From Chroococcidiopsis sp. TS-821 (lineage in GTDB: Bacteria > Cyanobacteriota > Cyanobacteriia > Cyanobacteriales > Chroococcidiopsidaceae): a stretch of DNA of 64,000 nt. Each line of letters opens with the position of its first letter. Positions within the stretch are counted from its first letter, which is position 1. The stretch spans positions 186,001-250,000 of the forward strand of contig NZ_MVDI01000005.1 of NCBI RefSeq assembly GCF_002939305.1. Reading direction: 5' to 3'. Positions 36,546 to 46,029 of this stretch are shown here, piece by piece. Under the pieces are notes generated by a model. It did no database searches. It was given only the letters and a program-made list of their open reading frames with translations, and had not been told where the DNA came from. Position numbers and translations under genes: made by a program.

Positions 36546-38648
36546 ATGGATTCTACAACTTCTTCACCCATAAACCCGCGCCCGCGTCCTAGTGGTCCTC
36601 GTGAAGGGCGCAAGCACACACCAAAAGTTAGCAGAAAAGGACTTTACCAACGAGCTATCCGCGATGCGTTTGCCAAGCTGACTTTGCGACAAATGGTAAA
36701 AAATCCGGTGATGTTTTTGGTGTGGGTAGGTACGATAATTACCGCATTACTCACAATTGATCCTGCACTGTTTGGTACTGTACCAGGTGAAAATTTGCGG
36801 GTGTTCAATGGCTTGATTACAGTTATTCTATTTTTTACAGTTTTGTTTGCCAATTTTGCCGAAGCTGTCGCCGAAGGGCGCGGAAAAGCGCAAGCTGATG
36901 CTTTACGTACAACCAAATCAGATACCTTGGCGCGGAAAATTTTAAACGATGGTTCAACGCAGGAAGTTTCTTCTACTACTTTACGGCGGGGCGATCGCGT
37001 CAAAGTGATTGCTGGGGGTTTCATTCCCGCCGATGGCGAAGTGATCGCGGGAGTTGCTTCGGTTGACGAATCCGCCATTACTGGAGAATCAGCACCTGTC
37101 TTAAAAGAACCTGGTTCCGATGTCGCAAGTTCAGTCACAGGCGGTACGCAAGTGATATCTGATGAACTCACGATTCAAATTACCGCCGATCCTGGTAAAG
37201 GTTTTATCGATCGCATGATTTCGCTGGTAGAAGGTGCTGAACGCAGCAAAACCCCGAATGAAATTGCCCTCACCGTCTTACTTGCAGTGCTGACATTGGT
37301 GTTTTTGTTAGTTGTGGCAACGCTACCACCACTTGCTAATTATGTCCAAAGTCCGGTCAGTGTGGCAATTTTGATTGCTTTATTAGTCGCACTCATTCCC
37401 ACAACGATCGGTGGATTATTAAGCGCAATTGGTATTGCAGGTATGGATCGCGTCGCTCAATTTAACGTCATTGCGACCTCTGGCAGGGCAGTAGAGGCGT
37501 GTGGCGATGTGAATACGCTTGTTTTGGACAAAACGGGGACTATCACGCTAGGAAACCGTCTAGCTGAGGAATTTATTCCGGTCAATGGTCATTCTGTAGA
37601 CGATGTTGCTAAGGTTGCTTTTGCAGCAAGTGTCTTCGACCAAACACCCGAAGGTAAGTCTATCATCCGGTTGGCAAATAAACTCGGAGCATCACTGGAG
37701 TTTGACTGGAGTAAGGCTGAAGCAGTTGACTTTTCTGCTAAAACGCGCATGAGTGGAACAAACTTACCGCATGGGGTGGAGGTGCGTAAAGGTGCGGTAG
37801 AAGCAATTAAAGGCTTTGTGCGATCGCGTAACGGTCAAATTCCTTCAGATCTTGATGCTGCTTACGAACGTGTTTCTCGTTTGGGCGGTACACCCCTAGC
37901 TGTGGCGCTTAATGGCGATATTTATGGCGTTATCTATCTCAAAGATATTATCAAACCTGGTATTAAAGAACGTTTTGACCAGCTACGACGCATGGGCGTG
38001 CGAACGATTATGCTAACGGGTGATAATCACATTACCGCAGCAGTGATTGCCCAAGAAGCAGGTGTCGATGATTTTATTGCTGAAGCGACTCCCGAAGATA
38101 AAATCGCTGTTATTCAACGCGAACAAGCCGCAGGTAAATTAGTCGCGATGACGGGGGATGGAACAAATGATGCTCCCGCACTCGCACAAGCCAATGTGGG
38201 TGTAGCAATGAATTCGGGAACTCAAGCAGCAAAAGAAGCCGCGAATATGGTTGACTTGGATTCCGACCCGACGAAGTTGATTGATATTGTGGCGATCGGC
38301 AAACAATTATTGATTACGCGCGGCGCGTTGACGACTTTTTCGATCGCAAATGACATTGCCAAGTATTTTGCTATTATTCCGGTTATTTTTACGGCTGCGG
38401 GTATTGGTAGGTTGAATATTATGAATTTGGCAAGTACCCAATCGGCGGTTTTGTCTGCACTGATTTACAACGCTTTGATTATTCCGGCGTTAATTCCTTT
38501 GGCGTTGACCGGAGTGAAGTTTAGACCATTGAGCGCGAATCAACTTTTGCAGCGGAATATTTTACTTTATGGCTTGGGTGGGGTTGTGGCTCCCTTTATT
38601 GCGATTAAGGTGATTGATGTGGTTATTGCAGCGGTAGGTTTGGGGTAG
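36546..38648 (+). CDS. kdpB: Potassium-transporting ATPase subunit B (P-type ATPase)
   Basis: P-type ATPase with TGES in [11 protein letters not shown] (about 178), phosphorylation site [11 protein letters not shown] (Asp near 327), and [12 protein letters not shown] near 540. It hydrolyses ATP to drive K+ uptake through KdpA. 700 residues, the N-terminus ([15 protein letters not shown]) basic and slightly longer than in E. coli. It follows kdpA by 44 bp, most of that an STRR array. Confidence 0.97.
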   Translation: MDSTTSSPINPRPRPSGPREGRKHTPKVSRKGLYQRAIRDAFAKLTLRQMVKNPVMFLVWVGTIITALLTIDPALFGTVPGENLRVFNGLITVILFFTVLFANFAEAVAEGRGKAQADALRTTKSDTLARKILNDGSTQEVSSTTLRRGDRVKVIAGGFIPADGEVIAGVASVDESAITGESAPVLKEPGSDVASSVTGGTQVISDELTIQITADPGKGFIDRMISLVEGAERSKTPNEIALTVLLAVLTLVFLLVVATLPPLANYVQSPVSVAILIALLVALIPTTIGGLLSAIGIAGMDRVAQFNVIATSGRAVEACGDVNTLVLDKTGTITLGNRLAEEFIPVNGHSVDDVAKVAFAASVFDQTPEGKSIIRLANKLGASLEFDWSKAEAVDFSAKTRMSGTNLPHGVEVRKGAVEAIKGFVRSRNGQIPSDLDAAYERVSRLGGTPLAVALNGDIYGVIYLKDIIKPGIKERFDQLRRMGVRTIMLTGDNHITAAVIAQEAGVDDFIAEATPEDKIAVIQREQAAGKLVAMTGDGTNDAPALAQANVGVAMNSGTQAAKEAANMVDLDSDPTKLIDIVAIGKQLLITRGALTTFSIANDIAKYFAIIPVIFTAAGIGRLNIMNLASTQSAVLSALIYNALIIPALIPLALTGVKFRPLSANQLLQRNILLYGLGGVVAPFIAIKVIDVVIAAVGLG

Positions 38649-38731
38649 AAGTAAACGAACCGAACTTCGGCGCAGAGAACGCAAAGAGAAGAGATTGTGA
38701 GAGGTTTTTGTAAGTGAGTTGGGGTTAGTGT

Positions 38732-38977
38732 ATGAAGATTTTGGTGATGGATGTATGGAATGGTGTTTCTTTTGTTTGGGTGCGATGGCGCAGACAAAAG
38801 TTACCTTTACAGCTTTTGATTGCATTGTGTTTGAATTTAGCGATCGCACCAGCGGTTTATGCGGCGGTTGATGGCGTGCAACGTCGTCAAGCTTGGGCAA
38901 TTGGTTTACTTGGGTTGGTTACTTTGAGTTTAATAATTTATTTGTTTGATGTCATTTTTCGACCGGAGCGCTATTAG
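38732..38977 (+). CDS. kdpF: Potassium-transporting ATPase subunit F, extended cyanobacterial form
   Basis: 81 residues. The last 25 (LGLVTLSLIIYLFDVIFRPERY) are the classical KdpF single helix, but it is preceded by a further hydrophobic helix (LPLQLLIALCLNLAIAPAVYA, about 25-45) and a basic head. KdpF stabilises the KdpFABC complex; enterobacterial KdpF is about 29 residues. It sits between kdpB and kdpC rather than before kdpA. The kdpC ATG follows at +3. Confidence 0.85.
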   Translation: MKILVMDVWNGVSFVWVRWRRQKLPLQLLIALCLNLAIAPAVYAAVDGVQRRQAWAIGLLGLVTLSLIIYLFDVIFRPERY

Positions 38978-38979
38978 TT

Positions 38980-39597
38980 ATGTCTATAGTGCGCGATATT
39001 ACAAGATCGATTCGCATCACTTTTGTGCTGTGGCTGCTAACCGCAGTGATTTATCCCACAATTATGATAGTTGTTGGTCAAGTTTTCTTTCCGTTTCAAG
39101 CTAACGGAAGTATCGTCCAAAACTTGGAGGGACAAAATGTCGGTTCAGCATTAATTGGGCAAGTCTTTACATCACCGCAATATTTCCAAAGTCGCCCTAG
39201 TGCGGTAAACTACAGCAGCTTTTCACAACAAGAACGCGATCCAGAAAATATCGGACAAAAAACAGGAGTATCGGGCGCGAGTAACTTGGCTCCGAGCAAT
39301 CCCGATCTACTCGCACGCATTAATGACACTGTTGCACAGTTAGAAGAACGCGCGATTGCACCTACGGCGGATCTCGTTTATGCTTCGGGTTCTGGCTTAG
39401 ATCCGCATATTACTGTAGAAGCCGCATTTAATCAGCTAGAACGAGTTGCTCAGGCGCGTAATTTATCTCCTGAGGAAATTGCTCCTTTGATTGCTAAACA
39501 CACGCAAGGTAGATTTCTATGGGTTTTTGGCGAACCAGGAGTCAATGTGTTGAATTTAAATCGCGAGCTAGACGTTTTACAAGCTCCGCTAGAGTAG
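38980..39597 (+). CDS. kdpC: Potassium-transporting ATPase subunit C
   Basis: One N-terminal transmembrane helix (residues about 13-35, LWLLTAVIYPTIMIVVGQVFF) and a soluble domain with family landmarks GSALIGQVFTSPQYFQSRPSAVNY, SGSGLDPHITVEAA and GEPGVNVLNLN at the C-terminus. KdpC assists ATP binding by KdpB. It begins two bases after kdpF stops. Confidence 0.95.
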   Translation: MSIVRDITRSIRITFVLWLLTAVIYPTIMIVVGQVFFPFQANGSIVQNLEGQNVGSALIGQVFTSPQYFQSRPSAVNYSSFSQQERDPENIGQKTGVSGASNLAPSNPDLLARINDTVAQLEERAIAPTADLVYASGSGLDPHITVEAAFNQLERVAQARNLSPEEIAPLIAKHTQGRFLWVFGEPGVNVLNLNRELDVLQAPLE

Positions 39598-39644
39598 CAT
39601 ACCTTTGGTTAAGTTGATTGCATTCAAGTCTTTAACTAAGATCT

Positions 39645-39804
39645 ATGCAAGTGTTTACCGCTATTGTTGAAGAAAGATTCAAATACTAACCTTTACGTAG
39701 GTTAAATACCTGGATTTCCTGGAGCACACTCTCAAGGAGAAATCTTGGACGAGTTACACAAGAATTTGCATGAGGTAATTGAAATGCTCTTAGAAGACAA
39801 ATAA
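39645..39804 (+). pseudogene. HicB-family antitoxin pseudogene
   Basis: ATG 39645 opens MQVFTAIVEERFKY and then a stop. One base further on the next frame continues the family: NLYVG, TAA (39703-39705), IPGFPGAHSQGEILDELHKN, LHEVIEMLLEDK. This is the HicB beta-strand plus GxTLDEL helix, broken by a +1 shift and one nonsense codon. A short downstream frame ends NRDVHKSLA and might be a HicA trace, but it is too short to call. Sits between kdpC and kdpD. Confidence 0.65.
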
Positions 39805-39885
39805 CCATCTCCTTTATCAATGCAATCGCGATGTCCACAAATCTCTTGCTTAACTTTAGTGTACCTGTGCGCACTTTGTTGAAGT

Positions 39886-39913
39886 AGCCCTGACTTCAGT
39901 CGTAGGGCTTTGT
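39886..39913. terminator. Hairpin in the kdpC-kdpD spacer
   Basis: AGCCCT pairs with AGGGCT, with an inner GACT/AGTC stem, followed by TTGTT. It lies 42 bp upstream of kdpD and could terminate or attenuate the kdp message. Confidence 0.5.
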
Positions 39914-39954
39914 TACATTGAGCGAATTTACGTTGATACAAGGCAAAGCTTGCA

Positions 39955-41127
39955 GTGAACAAGACTGAAGAACCTGTACTGTCTGACAACACTAAGATTC
40001 GCCCACCCCGTAAAGGTAAGCACAAAATCTTTATTGGGATGGCTCCAGGAGTTGGTAAAACTTATCGAATGCTCGAAGAAGCCCACGCACTCAAACAAGA
40101 AGGTATTGATGTTGTGATTGGGTTACTCGAAACTCACGGACGTCAGGAAACTGCACAAAAAGCTGAGGGATTAGAACTTGTCCCGCGTAAAGAAATTGTG
40201 CGGGGCGGGTTGACGTTAACGGAAATGGATACGGAGGCAATTTTAGCGCGATCGCCACAACTCGTACTCATCGACGAATTAGCACATACGAATGTTCCTG
40301 GATCTGAACGCGAAAAGCGCTATCAAGATGTGGAAGTTATTCTAGCTGCGGGTATTGACGTTTACTCAACGGTAAATATTCAGCACATCGAAAGTCTCAA
40401 TGACTTGGTAGCGAGAATTACAGGTGTCGTCGTTAGAGAACGCGTTCCCGATCGCTTAATTGAGGAAGCTGATGAAGTTGTCGTTATTGACGTCACTCCA
40501 GAAACTTTGGAAGAACGCTTACTTGAAGGGAAAATTTACGCTCCCGAAAAAATTCAGCAAGCACTTGCTAATTTTTTTCAACGCCGCAACTTAGTTGCTT
40601 TACGCGAACTCGCACTGCGCGAAGTTGCTGATAATGTTGAAGAAGACGCGATCGCACTCAATGCTAATTTCCTCAATGAGCAACTCGCAGGACAAACTTG
40701 TAATATCCACGAGCGTGTTTTAGTCTGCGTCTCTACCTATCCCAATTCAATACAGTTACTACGTCGCGGGGCGCGGCTAGCAGGTTATATGAATGCTCCT
40801 TTGTACGCTGTTTTTGTGGCGAATCCGGATCGCTTCTTAACTAAAACAGAAAGTTTACACCTCGAAACTTGCGAACGTCTGTGTCAAGAATTTGGCGGGA
40901 CGTTTATTCGCGTCACAAACCACAATATCCCACAAGCGATCGCCGATGTTGCTAAACAATACCGCATTACCCAAATCGTCATCGGCGCAAGTCAGCGATC
41001 GCGTTGGAAAATTCTTTTGCGTGGTTCTCTAACGCAACAATTAGTACGGTTGCTCAAAAACATTGATATTCATATTATTAGCTCGGAGAAAAACGCTGAG
41101 TTTAATGGTGTGGCTCCAGTAGGATAA
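39955..41127 (+). CDS. kdpD: KdpD N-terminal sensor without a kinase domain
   Basis: 390 residues covering only the cytoplasmic N-terminus of KdpD: Walker A in FIGMAPGVGKTYRML (about 24-38), Walker B VLIDELAHTNVPGSE (about 103-117), then a universal-stress-protein domain (about 255-375, for example QIVIGASQRSRWKILLRGS). The four membrane helices, GAF and histidine kinase of the ~890-residue enterobacterial protein are absent. Cyanobacterial short KdpD proteins are known. In KdpD the USP domain binds c-di-AMP in some species. The start is GTG 39955. Not within a kdpE pair here. Confidence 0.9.
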   Translation: MNKTEEPVLSDNTKIRPPRKGKHKIFIGMAPGVGKTYRMLEEAHALKQEGIDVVIGLLETHGRQETAQKAEGLELVPRKEIVRGGLTLTEMDTEAILARSPQLVLIDELAHTNVPGSEREKRYQDVEVILAAGIDVYSTVNIQHIESLNDLVARITGVVVRERVPDRLIEEADEVVVIDVTPETLEERLLEGKIYAPEKIQQALANFFQRRNLVALRELALREVADNVEEDAIALNANFLNEQLAGQTCNIHERVLVCVSTYPNSIQLLRRGARLAGYMNAPLYAVFVANPDRFLTKTESLHLETCERLCQEFGGTFIRVTNHNIPQAIADVAKQYRITQIVIGASQRSRWKILLRGSLTQQLVRLLKNIDIHIISSEKNAEFNGVAPVG

Positions 41128-41174
41128 AGATACAGAAAGGCGGGCATAATTAAATATCATGCGTAACATTGTCG

Positions 41175-41202
41175 GGTAATCGGTAATCGGTAATTGGTAA
41201 TA
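41175..41202. repeat. STRR array upstream of anmK
   Basis: Four 7-mers GGTAATC, GGTAATC, GGTAATT, GGTAATA. Confidence 0.75.
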
Positions 41203-41284
41203 GATATTCTTTTCAATGACCAATGACCAGTTACCAGCCCTTAAATTATCTTTATTTTTACTCACTTACTTAGTTGATAAATTA

Positions 41285-42439
41285 ATGCTTGTAATTGGCT
41301 TAATCAGCGGTACTTCAGTTGATGGCATTGATGCTGCTTTAGTTGATATTTCTGGTACAGGTACCGAGCTCAAAGTCGAGTTCTTAGCAGGAGAAACTTA
41401 TCCGTATCCTGCTGATTTAAGAAAAAAAATCCTCGCCGTCTGTGCGGGAGAAGCCATATCAATGGCACAATTAGCAGAATTAGACGACGCGATCGCCCAA
41501 ACTTTTGCTCAAGCAGCACAACAGTTGCAAATCAATCATCCTTCCGTAGAACTCATTGGTTCGCACGGTCAAACCGTTTATCATCGACCACCGAAGAGAA
41601 GAGGTGAAGGCTTTTTTGCGCTAGGCTATAGTCTGCAACTAGGACGCGGTGCTGTCATTGCCGAATTAACTCGAATTCCCACAGTGAGTAACTTTCGCGC
41701 AGGTGATATTGCTGCTAAAGGTCATGGTGCGCCTTTAGTTCCCCGTGTCGATGCGTATCTTCTAAGTCATCCCCACGAGGCGCGTTGCGTGCAAAATATT
41801 GGCGGAATTGGTAACGTTGCTTATTTACCGCCGCGGTCGCATCCCGACTGGTTGGAAAAAGTGCGCGGTTGGGATACAGGACCTGGAAATTCGCTGTTAG
41901 ATTTGGCAGTACAGCATTTTACAGATGGTACTCAGACTTACGATGCTAACGGTGATTGGGCAGCTAGTGGCACTCCTTGTCATACATTAGTAGAAAAATG
42001 GCTCAGTCAAGACTACTTTCAAATTCCACCACCAAAATCGACAGGAAGGGAACTATTCGGCTGGGACTATTTACAAGATTGTCTAGCTGACACAACAGCA
42101 CTGAATTTAAGCGCCGCTGATACTTTAGCAACTCTCACCGAATTAACCGCTGTCTCAATCGTCCACAGTTATCAAACATTTCTACCACAGTTACCTGGTT
42201 GCGTATTACTATGCGGTGGCGGTAGTCAAAATCTCTATCTCAAACGCCGATTACAAGAATTGTTAGCACCAATTCCGGTACAAACGACAGACGAAGTTGG
42301 GCTAAGTGCCAATTTTAAAGAAGCGATCGCCTTTGCTGTTCTTGCATACTGGAGAATGCTCAACCTCCCTGGTAACTTACCGCAAGCAACTGGTGCAACG
42401 CAACCAGTACTCCTCGGTGAAGTGCATTTACCAATATAA
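41285..42439 (+). CDS. anmK: Anhydro-N-acetylmuramic acid kinase
   Basis: Starts [20 protein letters not shown], the ATP-binding motif of AnmK, and has [43 protein letters not shown] and LLCGGGSQN in order. It phosphorylates 1,6-anhydroMurNAc to MurNAc-6-P in cell-wall recycling. ATG 41285 fits family starts; the frame upstream to 41216 is not needed. 384 residues, normal. Confidence 0.95.
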   Translation: MLVIGLISGTSVDGIDAALVDISGTGTELKVEFLAGETYPYPADLRKKILAVCAGEAISMAQLAELDDAIAQTFAQAAQQLQINHPSVELIGSHGQTVYHRPPKRRGEGFFALGYSLQLGRGAVIAELTRIPTVSNFRAGDIAAKGHGAPLVPRVDAYLLSHPHEARCVQNIGGIGNVAYLPPRSHPDWLEKVRGWDTGPGNSLLDLAVQHFTDGTQTYDANGDWAASGTPCHTLVEKWLSQDYFQIPPPKSTGRELFGWDYLQDCLADTTALNLSAADTLATLTELTAVSIVHSYQTFLPQLPGCVLLCGGGSQNLYLKRRLQELLAPIPVQTTDEVGLSANFKEAIAFAVLAYWRMLNLPGNLPQATGATQPVLLGEVHLPI

Positions 42440-42717
42440 AAAGAGTCAAGGGTGCAGAGAACACTCACCACTATTCACTTGCTCCTGGTCACTATCGCCT
42501 AGTCAAGTACCAAACCCTGCTAACTTCTCAGTATAATCCCGCTTGGAAATTCATCGCGACCAAGGTTAAAGTTTGTCTTGTAATTGGTCTGTGTAGTGCT
42601 TTTCAGTTATTGTTGGTTGGCTAAATTATCAATCCAACCCGTACTTAGATGTTCTTGATTACACAGCCAATACTGGCTGGTACCATGAAACCCTATCACT
42701 GGTCGATTTAACTTCGT

Positions 42718-44238
42718 ATGACAGATCCCAACATTGGTCGCTTAATTGCTCAGCGGTATCAACTTCAAGAACTCATTGGAACAGGAGCGATGGGTCAAGT
42801 TTATCTCGCCAATGACCTATTGTTGGGTGGTGTACCTGTTGCCATTAAATTTCTAGCGCTTTCGATTCAAAACAACAAAATTAGAGTGCAAGAACGGTTT
42901 GAACGCGAAGCTAAAACTTGCGCGCTTCTTGGTCAAAAAAGTATTCACATTGTGCGTGTCATGGACTACGGCGTAGACGAAAATCGAACTCCGTATTACG
43001 TTATGGAATACTTGCAAGGAGAAAGCCTTAGTGACATCGTTCGACTACAACCACTGACTTTGACAAGATTTCTGAGTTTTGCACGTCAACTCTGCTTAGG
43101 ACTGCAAGCAGCGCATGATGGTATTCCGGTTGATGGAGAACTTTGCCCAATTATTCACCGCGATATCAAACCTAGCAATGTTTTAGTCACGCCCAACCCT
43201 AGTTTTGGGGAGTTAGTCAAGATCCTCGATTTTGGGATTGCAAAACTACTTCAATCAGATAGTTCTCAAACCAACTACTACTTGGGAACATGGGCGTATT
43301 CCTCCCCTGAACAAATTGAGGGGAAAGAACTCGATAATCGCTCAGACATCTATAGTTTGGGCGTGATGATGTTCGAGATGTTGACAGGTAAGATGCCTAT
43401 ACAAGCAAATACTAACTCTTTTGGCGGCTGGTACAAGGCACATCATTTTCATCCACCACGTTCCTTTAGCGAAACTATTCCGCAATTGGAGTTACCACAG
43501 GAGTTAGAAAATTTAGTGATGCGCTGTTTGGCTAAAAACCCCAGCGATCGCCCCCAAAATATTAGTGAGATGCTGCAAACGATTACATCTCTAGAACAAC
43601 ACGCTCCAGTAAACCTTAGACCCCAGGAGCGAGATACTGATAATATAGCTTCTTTACACGCCAATGCTACTAGTACGCTTGAGAAGTATTCAATTACTGC
43701 TGCGGGTATTGATGAATCACCTTCTTGGCCAAAAAATAAACCAATCGCGGATATTGTTTTTCCGCATCCGATTCGCGTGCAAAATCAACTAACACCTACT
43801 TTATGGGTAATGCTACCAAAACACGAGATCGAAAAACGGCTACAAGGTACGCGTTACAATCAATTTTTATTTCTCAATGCTCCACATCCAATGATTTTAT
43901 GGGTTACTGTTTTACATAACCGCGAACATACTCCGAAATGGCTACCTTACTACATAGACTTAAAATCTTCTCAAGGTATAGAATTAGCAAAACTCTTACT
44001 CGAATTTGGATACTATAAAATCCTACTGTTTACCCGCGAATGTCCGCAACGTGCTTTTGCTTGTCTGCAAGCTGAGATTGCACCTGCACAACGCCAACTC
44101 TTACAACAGTGGATCGCTATGAGTCACACTATAGTTTCTACAGCCTCTCCGCAGCTAAGTCGCGGTCTTCTGAAAAAAGAGCTAGAGAAAATTAAGCCAC
44201 AAGTAATGATGAAGTTAGCAGCAGTTTACAATAGTTGA
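42718..44238 (+). CDS. Serine/threonine protein kinase with C-terminal cyanobacterial domain
   Basis: Hanks-type kinase domain (residues about 14-285): Gly-rich loop GTGAMGQVYLA, VAIKFL lysine, catalytic HRDIKPSN, metal DFG in ILDFGIAK and YSSPEQ at the activation loop. The remaining ~220 residues carry no membrane helix; the tail has a conserved-looking core with KLLLEFGYYKILLF, of unknown role. Soluble kinase. Near nblA and a PP2C phosphatase, but transcribed separately from them. Confidence 0.92.
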   Translation: MTDPNIGRLIAQRYQLQELIGTGAMGQVYLANDLLLGGVPVAIKFLALSIQNNKIRVQERFEREAKTCALLGQKSIHIVRVMDYGVDENRTPYYVMEYLQGESLSDIVRLQPLTLTRFLSFARQLCLGLQAAHDGIPVDGELCPIIHRDIKPSNVLVTPNPSFGELVKILDFGIAKLLQSDSSQTNYYLGTWAYSSPEQIEGKELDNRSDIYSLGVMMFEMLTGKMPIQANTNSFGGWYKAHHFHPPRSFSETIPQLELPQELENLVMRCLAKNPSDRPQNISEMLQTITSLEQHAPVNLRPQERDTDNIASLHANATSTLEKYSITAAGIDESPSWPKNKPIADIVFPHPIRVQNQLTPTLWVMLPKHEIEKRLQGTRYNQFLFLNAPHPMILWVTVLHNREHTPKWLPYYIDLKSSQGIELAKLLLEFGYYKILLFTRECPQRAFACLQAEIAPAQRQLLQQWIAMSHTIVSTASPQLSRGLLKKELEKIKPQVMMKLAAVYNS

Positions 44239-44725
44239 TTAGTTGCTTGTGCATTATTATCAAGCGCTCATGAGTTGCGAGTTGATCGACCAATTTCAAA
44301 AATCATTACACAAAAACTTTTTGGAACGCTGAACGCTTTTTCGTATAGTAAACATTTTGATGCCAGTTGTATCTCCAGGAAAACTTCTACCCGTAACTAC
44401 TTTCCTTGGTGATGCGTTTTTGAGACTAAAGTTTACTTAAAGCCAGTTTGAAGTGAAAACTAAAGGATTGTATCTATAAATATAGCTTTTTATCGCGTAT
44501 AACGAGTTTTTTCTAGCTTTGTGTATTCTCTTTAGAATATATATTTTTTTGCAAGGCTTTCTCTTGTCTTGGCTTAAGTTAACTTTGTCAAGCTCAGATA
44601 GTGGTTTTAGAAGTTTTCACATTGTTATTTGTTCGGAGTTGACGCCCCAACACCCCCAGTTCTTTTCCCTGCTGGAACCGAGCAAGAGATGGAGGTCGCC
44701 TACTGCGACATTAAGGTAGTACGAA
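44239..44725. other. Spacer between convergent kinase and nblA genes
   Basis: 487 bp, mostly A+T-rich. Near 44695 GTCGC and GCGAC can form a small hairpin close to the nblA 3' end. No gene is visible. Confidence 0.4.
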
Positions 44726-44920
44726 TTAAGCCCAGCTACCTCCTTCTAGTCCCCAGTGATGCTTTAGCAGTTGCTTGTAGGTTGCTTCGCGCATCACCAT
44801 TTGCTGATAGAGCTTCACTAAGAAGTCTTTGGCTTGCTCGTGGCTCATGTTTTGTACTTGTGTTTCAAAGGAGCGGATACTGAACTGTTGTTCTAAAGAA
44901 AGTTCGATTGGCTGATCCAT
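44726..44920 (-). CDS. nblA: Phycobilisome degradation protein NblA
   Basis: 64 residues matching NblA through the core LEQQFSIRSFETQVQNMS, followed by HEQAKDFLVKLYQQMV and the C-terminal LLKHHWG. NblA is a small helical adaptor that links phycobiliproteins to the Clp protease when nitrogen or sulphur is scarce. ATG 44920 has GGAG six bases upstream; the TTG 44932 is rejected. Monocistronic. Confidence 0.95.
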   Translation of the reverse strand: MDQPIELSLEQQFSIRSFETQVQNMSHEQAKDFLVKLYQQMVMREATYKQLLKHHWGLEGGSWA

Positions 44921-45289
44921 AGCTAACTCCAAACAAGATAATCAAGGTATTGGTTGATCTATCTAACTAAAGTAGGAGTAAATGTTGTACTCTCTACATT
45001 TAGATTCATTTTTACAAAATATAACAAATAGTTGACAAGTTGCACATACTCCTCGATGAGTAGTTATTCTAATCAAAAGAAATAACCTTAACCTCGGTGG
45101 ATTCCAGGAAGGCTCCAGTTATTTTTATCAAGTTACAAAAAGTAAAAATGCTCAAACTGAACAAATAATAAGTATATATACCTAAAAATATTTTGGGTTT
45201 GAGGACAAAAATTATTAGTTATATTGATAATTGCCCAAAGATGGTCATCCTCAGGAGCCTTCAGGAGCGCAGATATCTAACGAAAACTC
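44921..45289. other. nblA upstream region
   Basis: 369 bp with the nblA promoter. I looked for the NtcA box GTA-N8-TAC: the closest, near 44979, has N7 spacing, so it is not counted. No other element recognised. Confidence 0.4.
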
Positions 45290-46012
45290 TTACTCAAGTT
45301 CGACGATTGCTACGGTGATATTATCATGACCACCGCTTGCCAGTGCAGCTTTCACTAAGGCAGCAGCAGCTTTCTCGATTGGGGGGTTGGATTGCAGCTG
45401 AAAAGCAATTTGTTCGTCAGAGAGTTCTTCAGTCAGTCCGTCAGAGCAGAGTAGCAAGCGATCGCCACTTTGAACGGCGAGCGTTTGTAGATCGACTTGG
45501 TCTAACTCCTCGCGACCCAAACAGCGCGAGAGGATGTGTCTCCAGGGATGAACGCGGGCTTCTTCAGGCGTAATATCGCCTTGGTGTAAAGCCATGTTGA
45601 CCCAGGTATGATCTGCGGTAACTTGTTGTAATGTTGAGTCACGAAACAGATACAAGCGGGAGTCCCCAACGTGCGCGATTGTTGGTTGTTGGTTGCGAAA
45701 AACAACTGCGACAGCGGTTGTTCCCATATCACTGCATTGCGGCTGTCGTTTTTGTTCTCGGACGATTGTGAGATTAGCCTGCTTGAAAGCATTGTCTAAT
45801 AAGTCTTTTGTTGCAAGATCGCTCTTCCAATGCTGCAACAGATAGTCGCGAATGACGTGTATTGCAATCCGACTTGCCTCTTCGCCGCCAGTATGACCGC
45901 CCATACCGTCAGCGACAATAAAAAATCGCCCTTCCGGATCGATGTAGTAAGCATCCTGATTCGAGAAGCGTACCAACCCTGGGTTACTAAGACCCGTGAA
46001 GCGCAGTTTCAT
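45290..46012 (-). CDS. PP2C-family Ser/Thr phosphatase (Stp/PphA-type)
   Basis: Single PP2C domain from LRFTGLSNPGLVRFSNQDA to GGHDNITVAIVELE. Metal-binding residues lie in VADGMGGHTGG (about 33-43), SDGLTEELSD (about 193) and GGHDN at the end. Bacterial relatives dephosphorylate Hanks-kinase substrates; in cyanobacteria PphA acts on the PII protein. ATG 46012 is chosen over TTG 46033. 17 bp after the AarF gene, so both are probably in one transcript. Confidence 0.92.
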   Translation of the reverse strand: MKLRFTGLSNPGLVRFSNQDAYYIDPEGRFFIVADGMGGHTGGEEASRIAIHVIRDYLLQHWKSDLATKDLLDNAFKQANLTIVREQKRQPQCSDMGTTAVAVVFRNQQPTIAHVGDSRLYLFRDSTLQQVTADHTWVNMALHQGDITPEEARVHPWRHILSRCLGREELDQVDLQTLAVQSGDRLLLCSDGLTEELSDEQIAFQLQSNPPIEKAAAALVKAALASGGHDNITVAIVELE

Positions 46013-46029
46013 AGTTGCCTGAGAAAATA

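Noticed and set aside
44933-45289. NtcA site upstream of nblA
   Set aside because: The nearest GTA...TAC pair near 44979 has seven bases between halves rather than the required eight.
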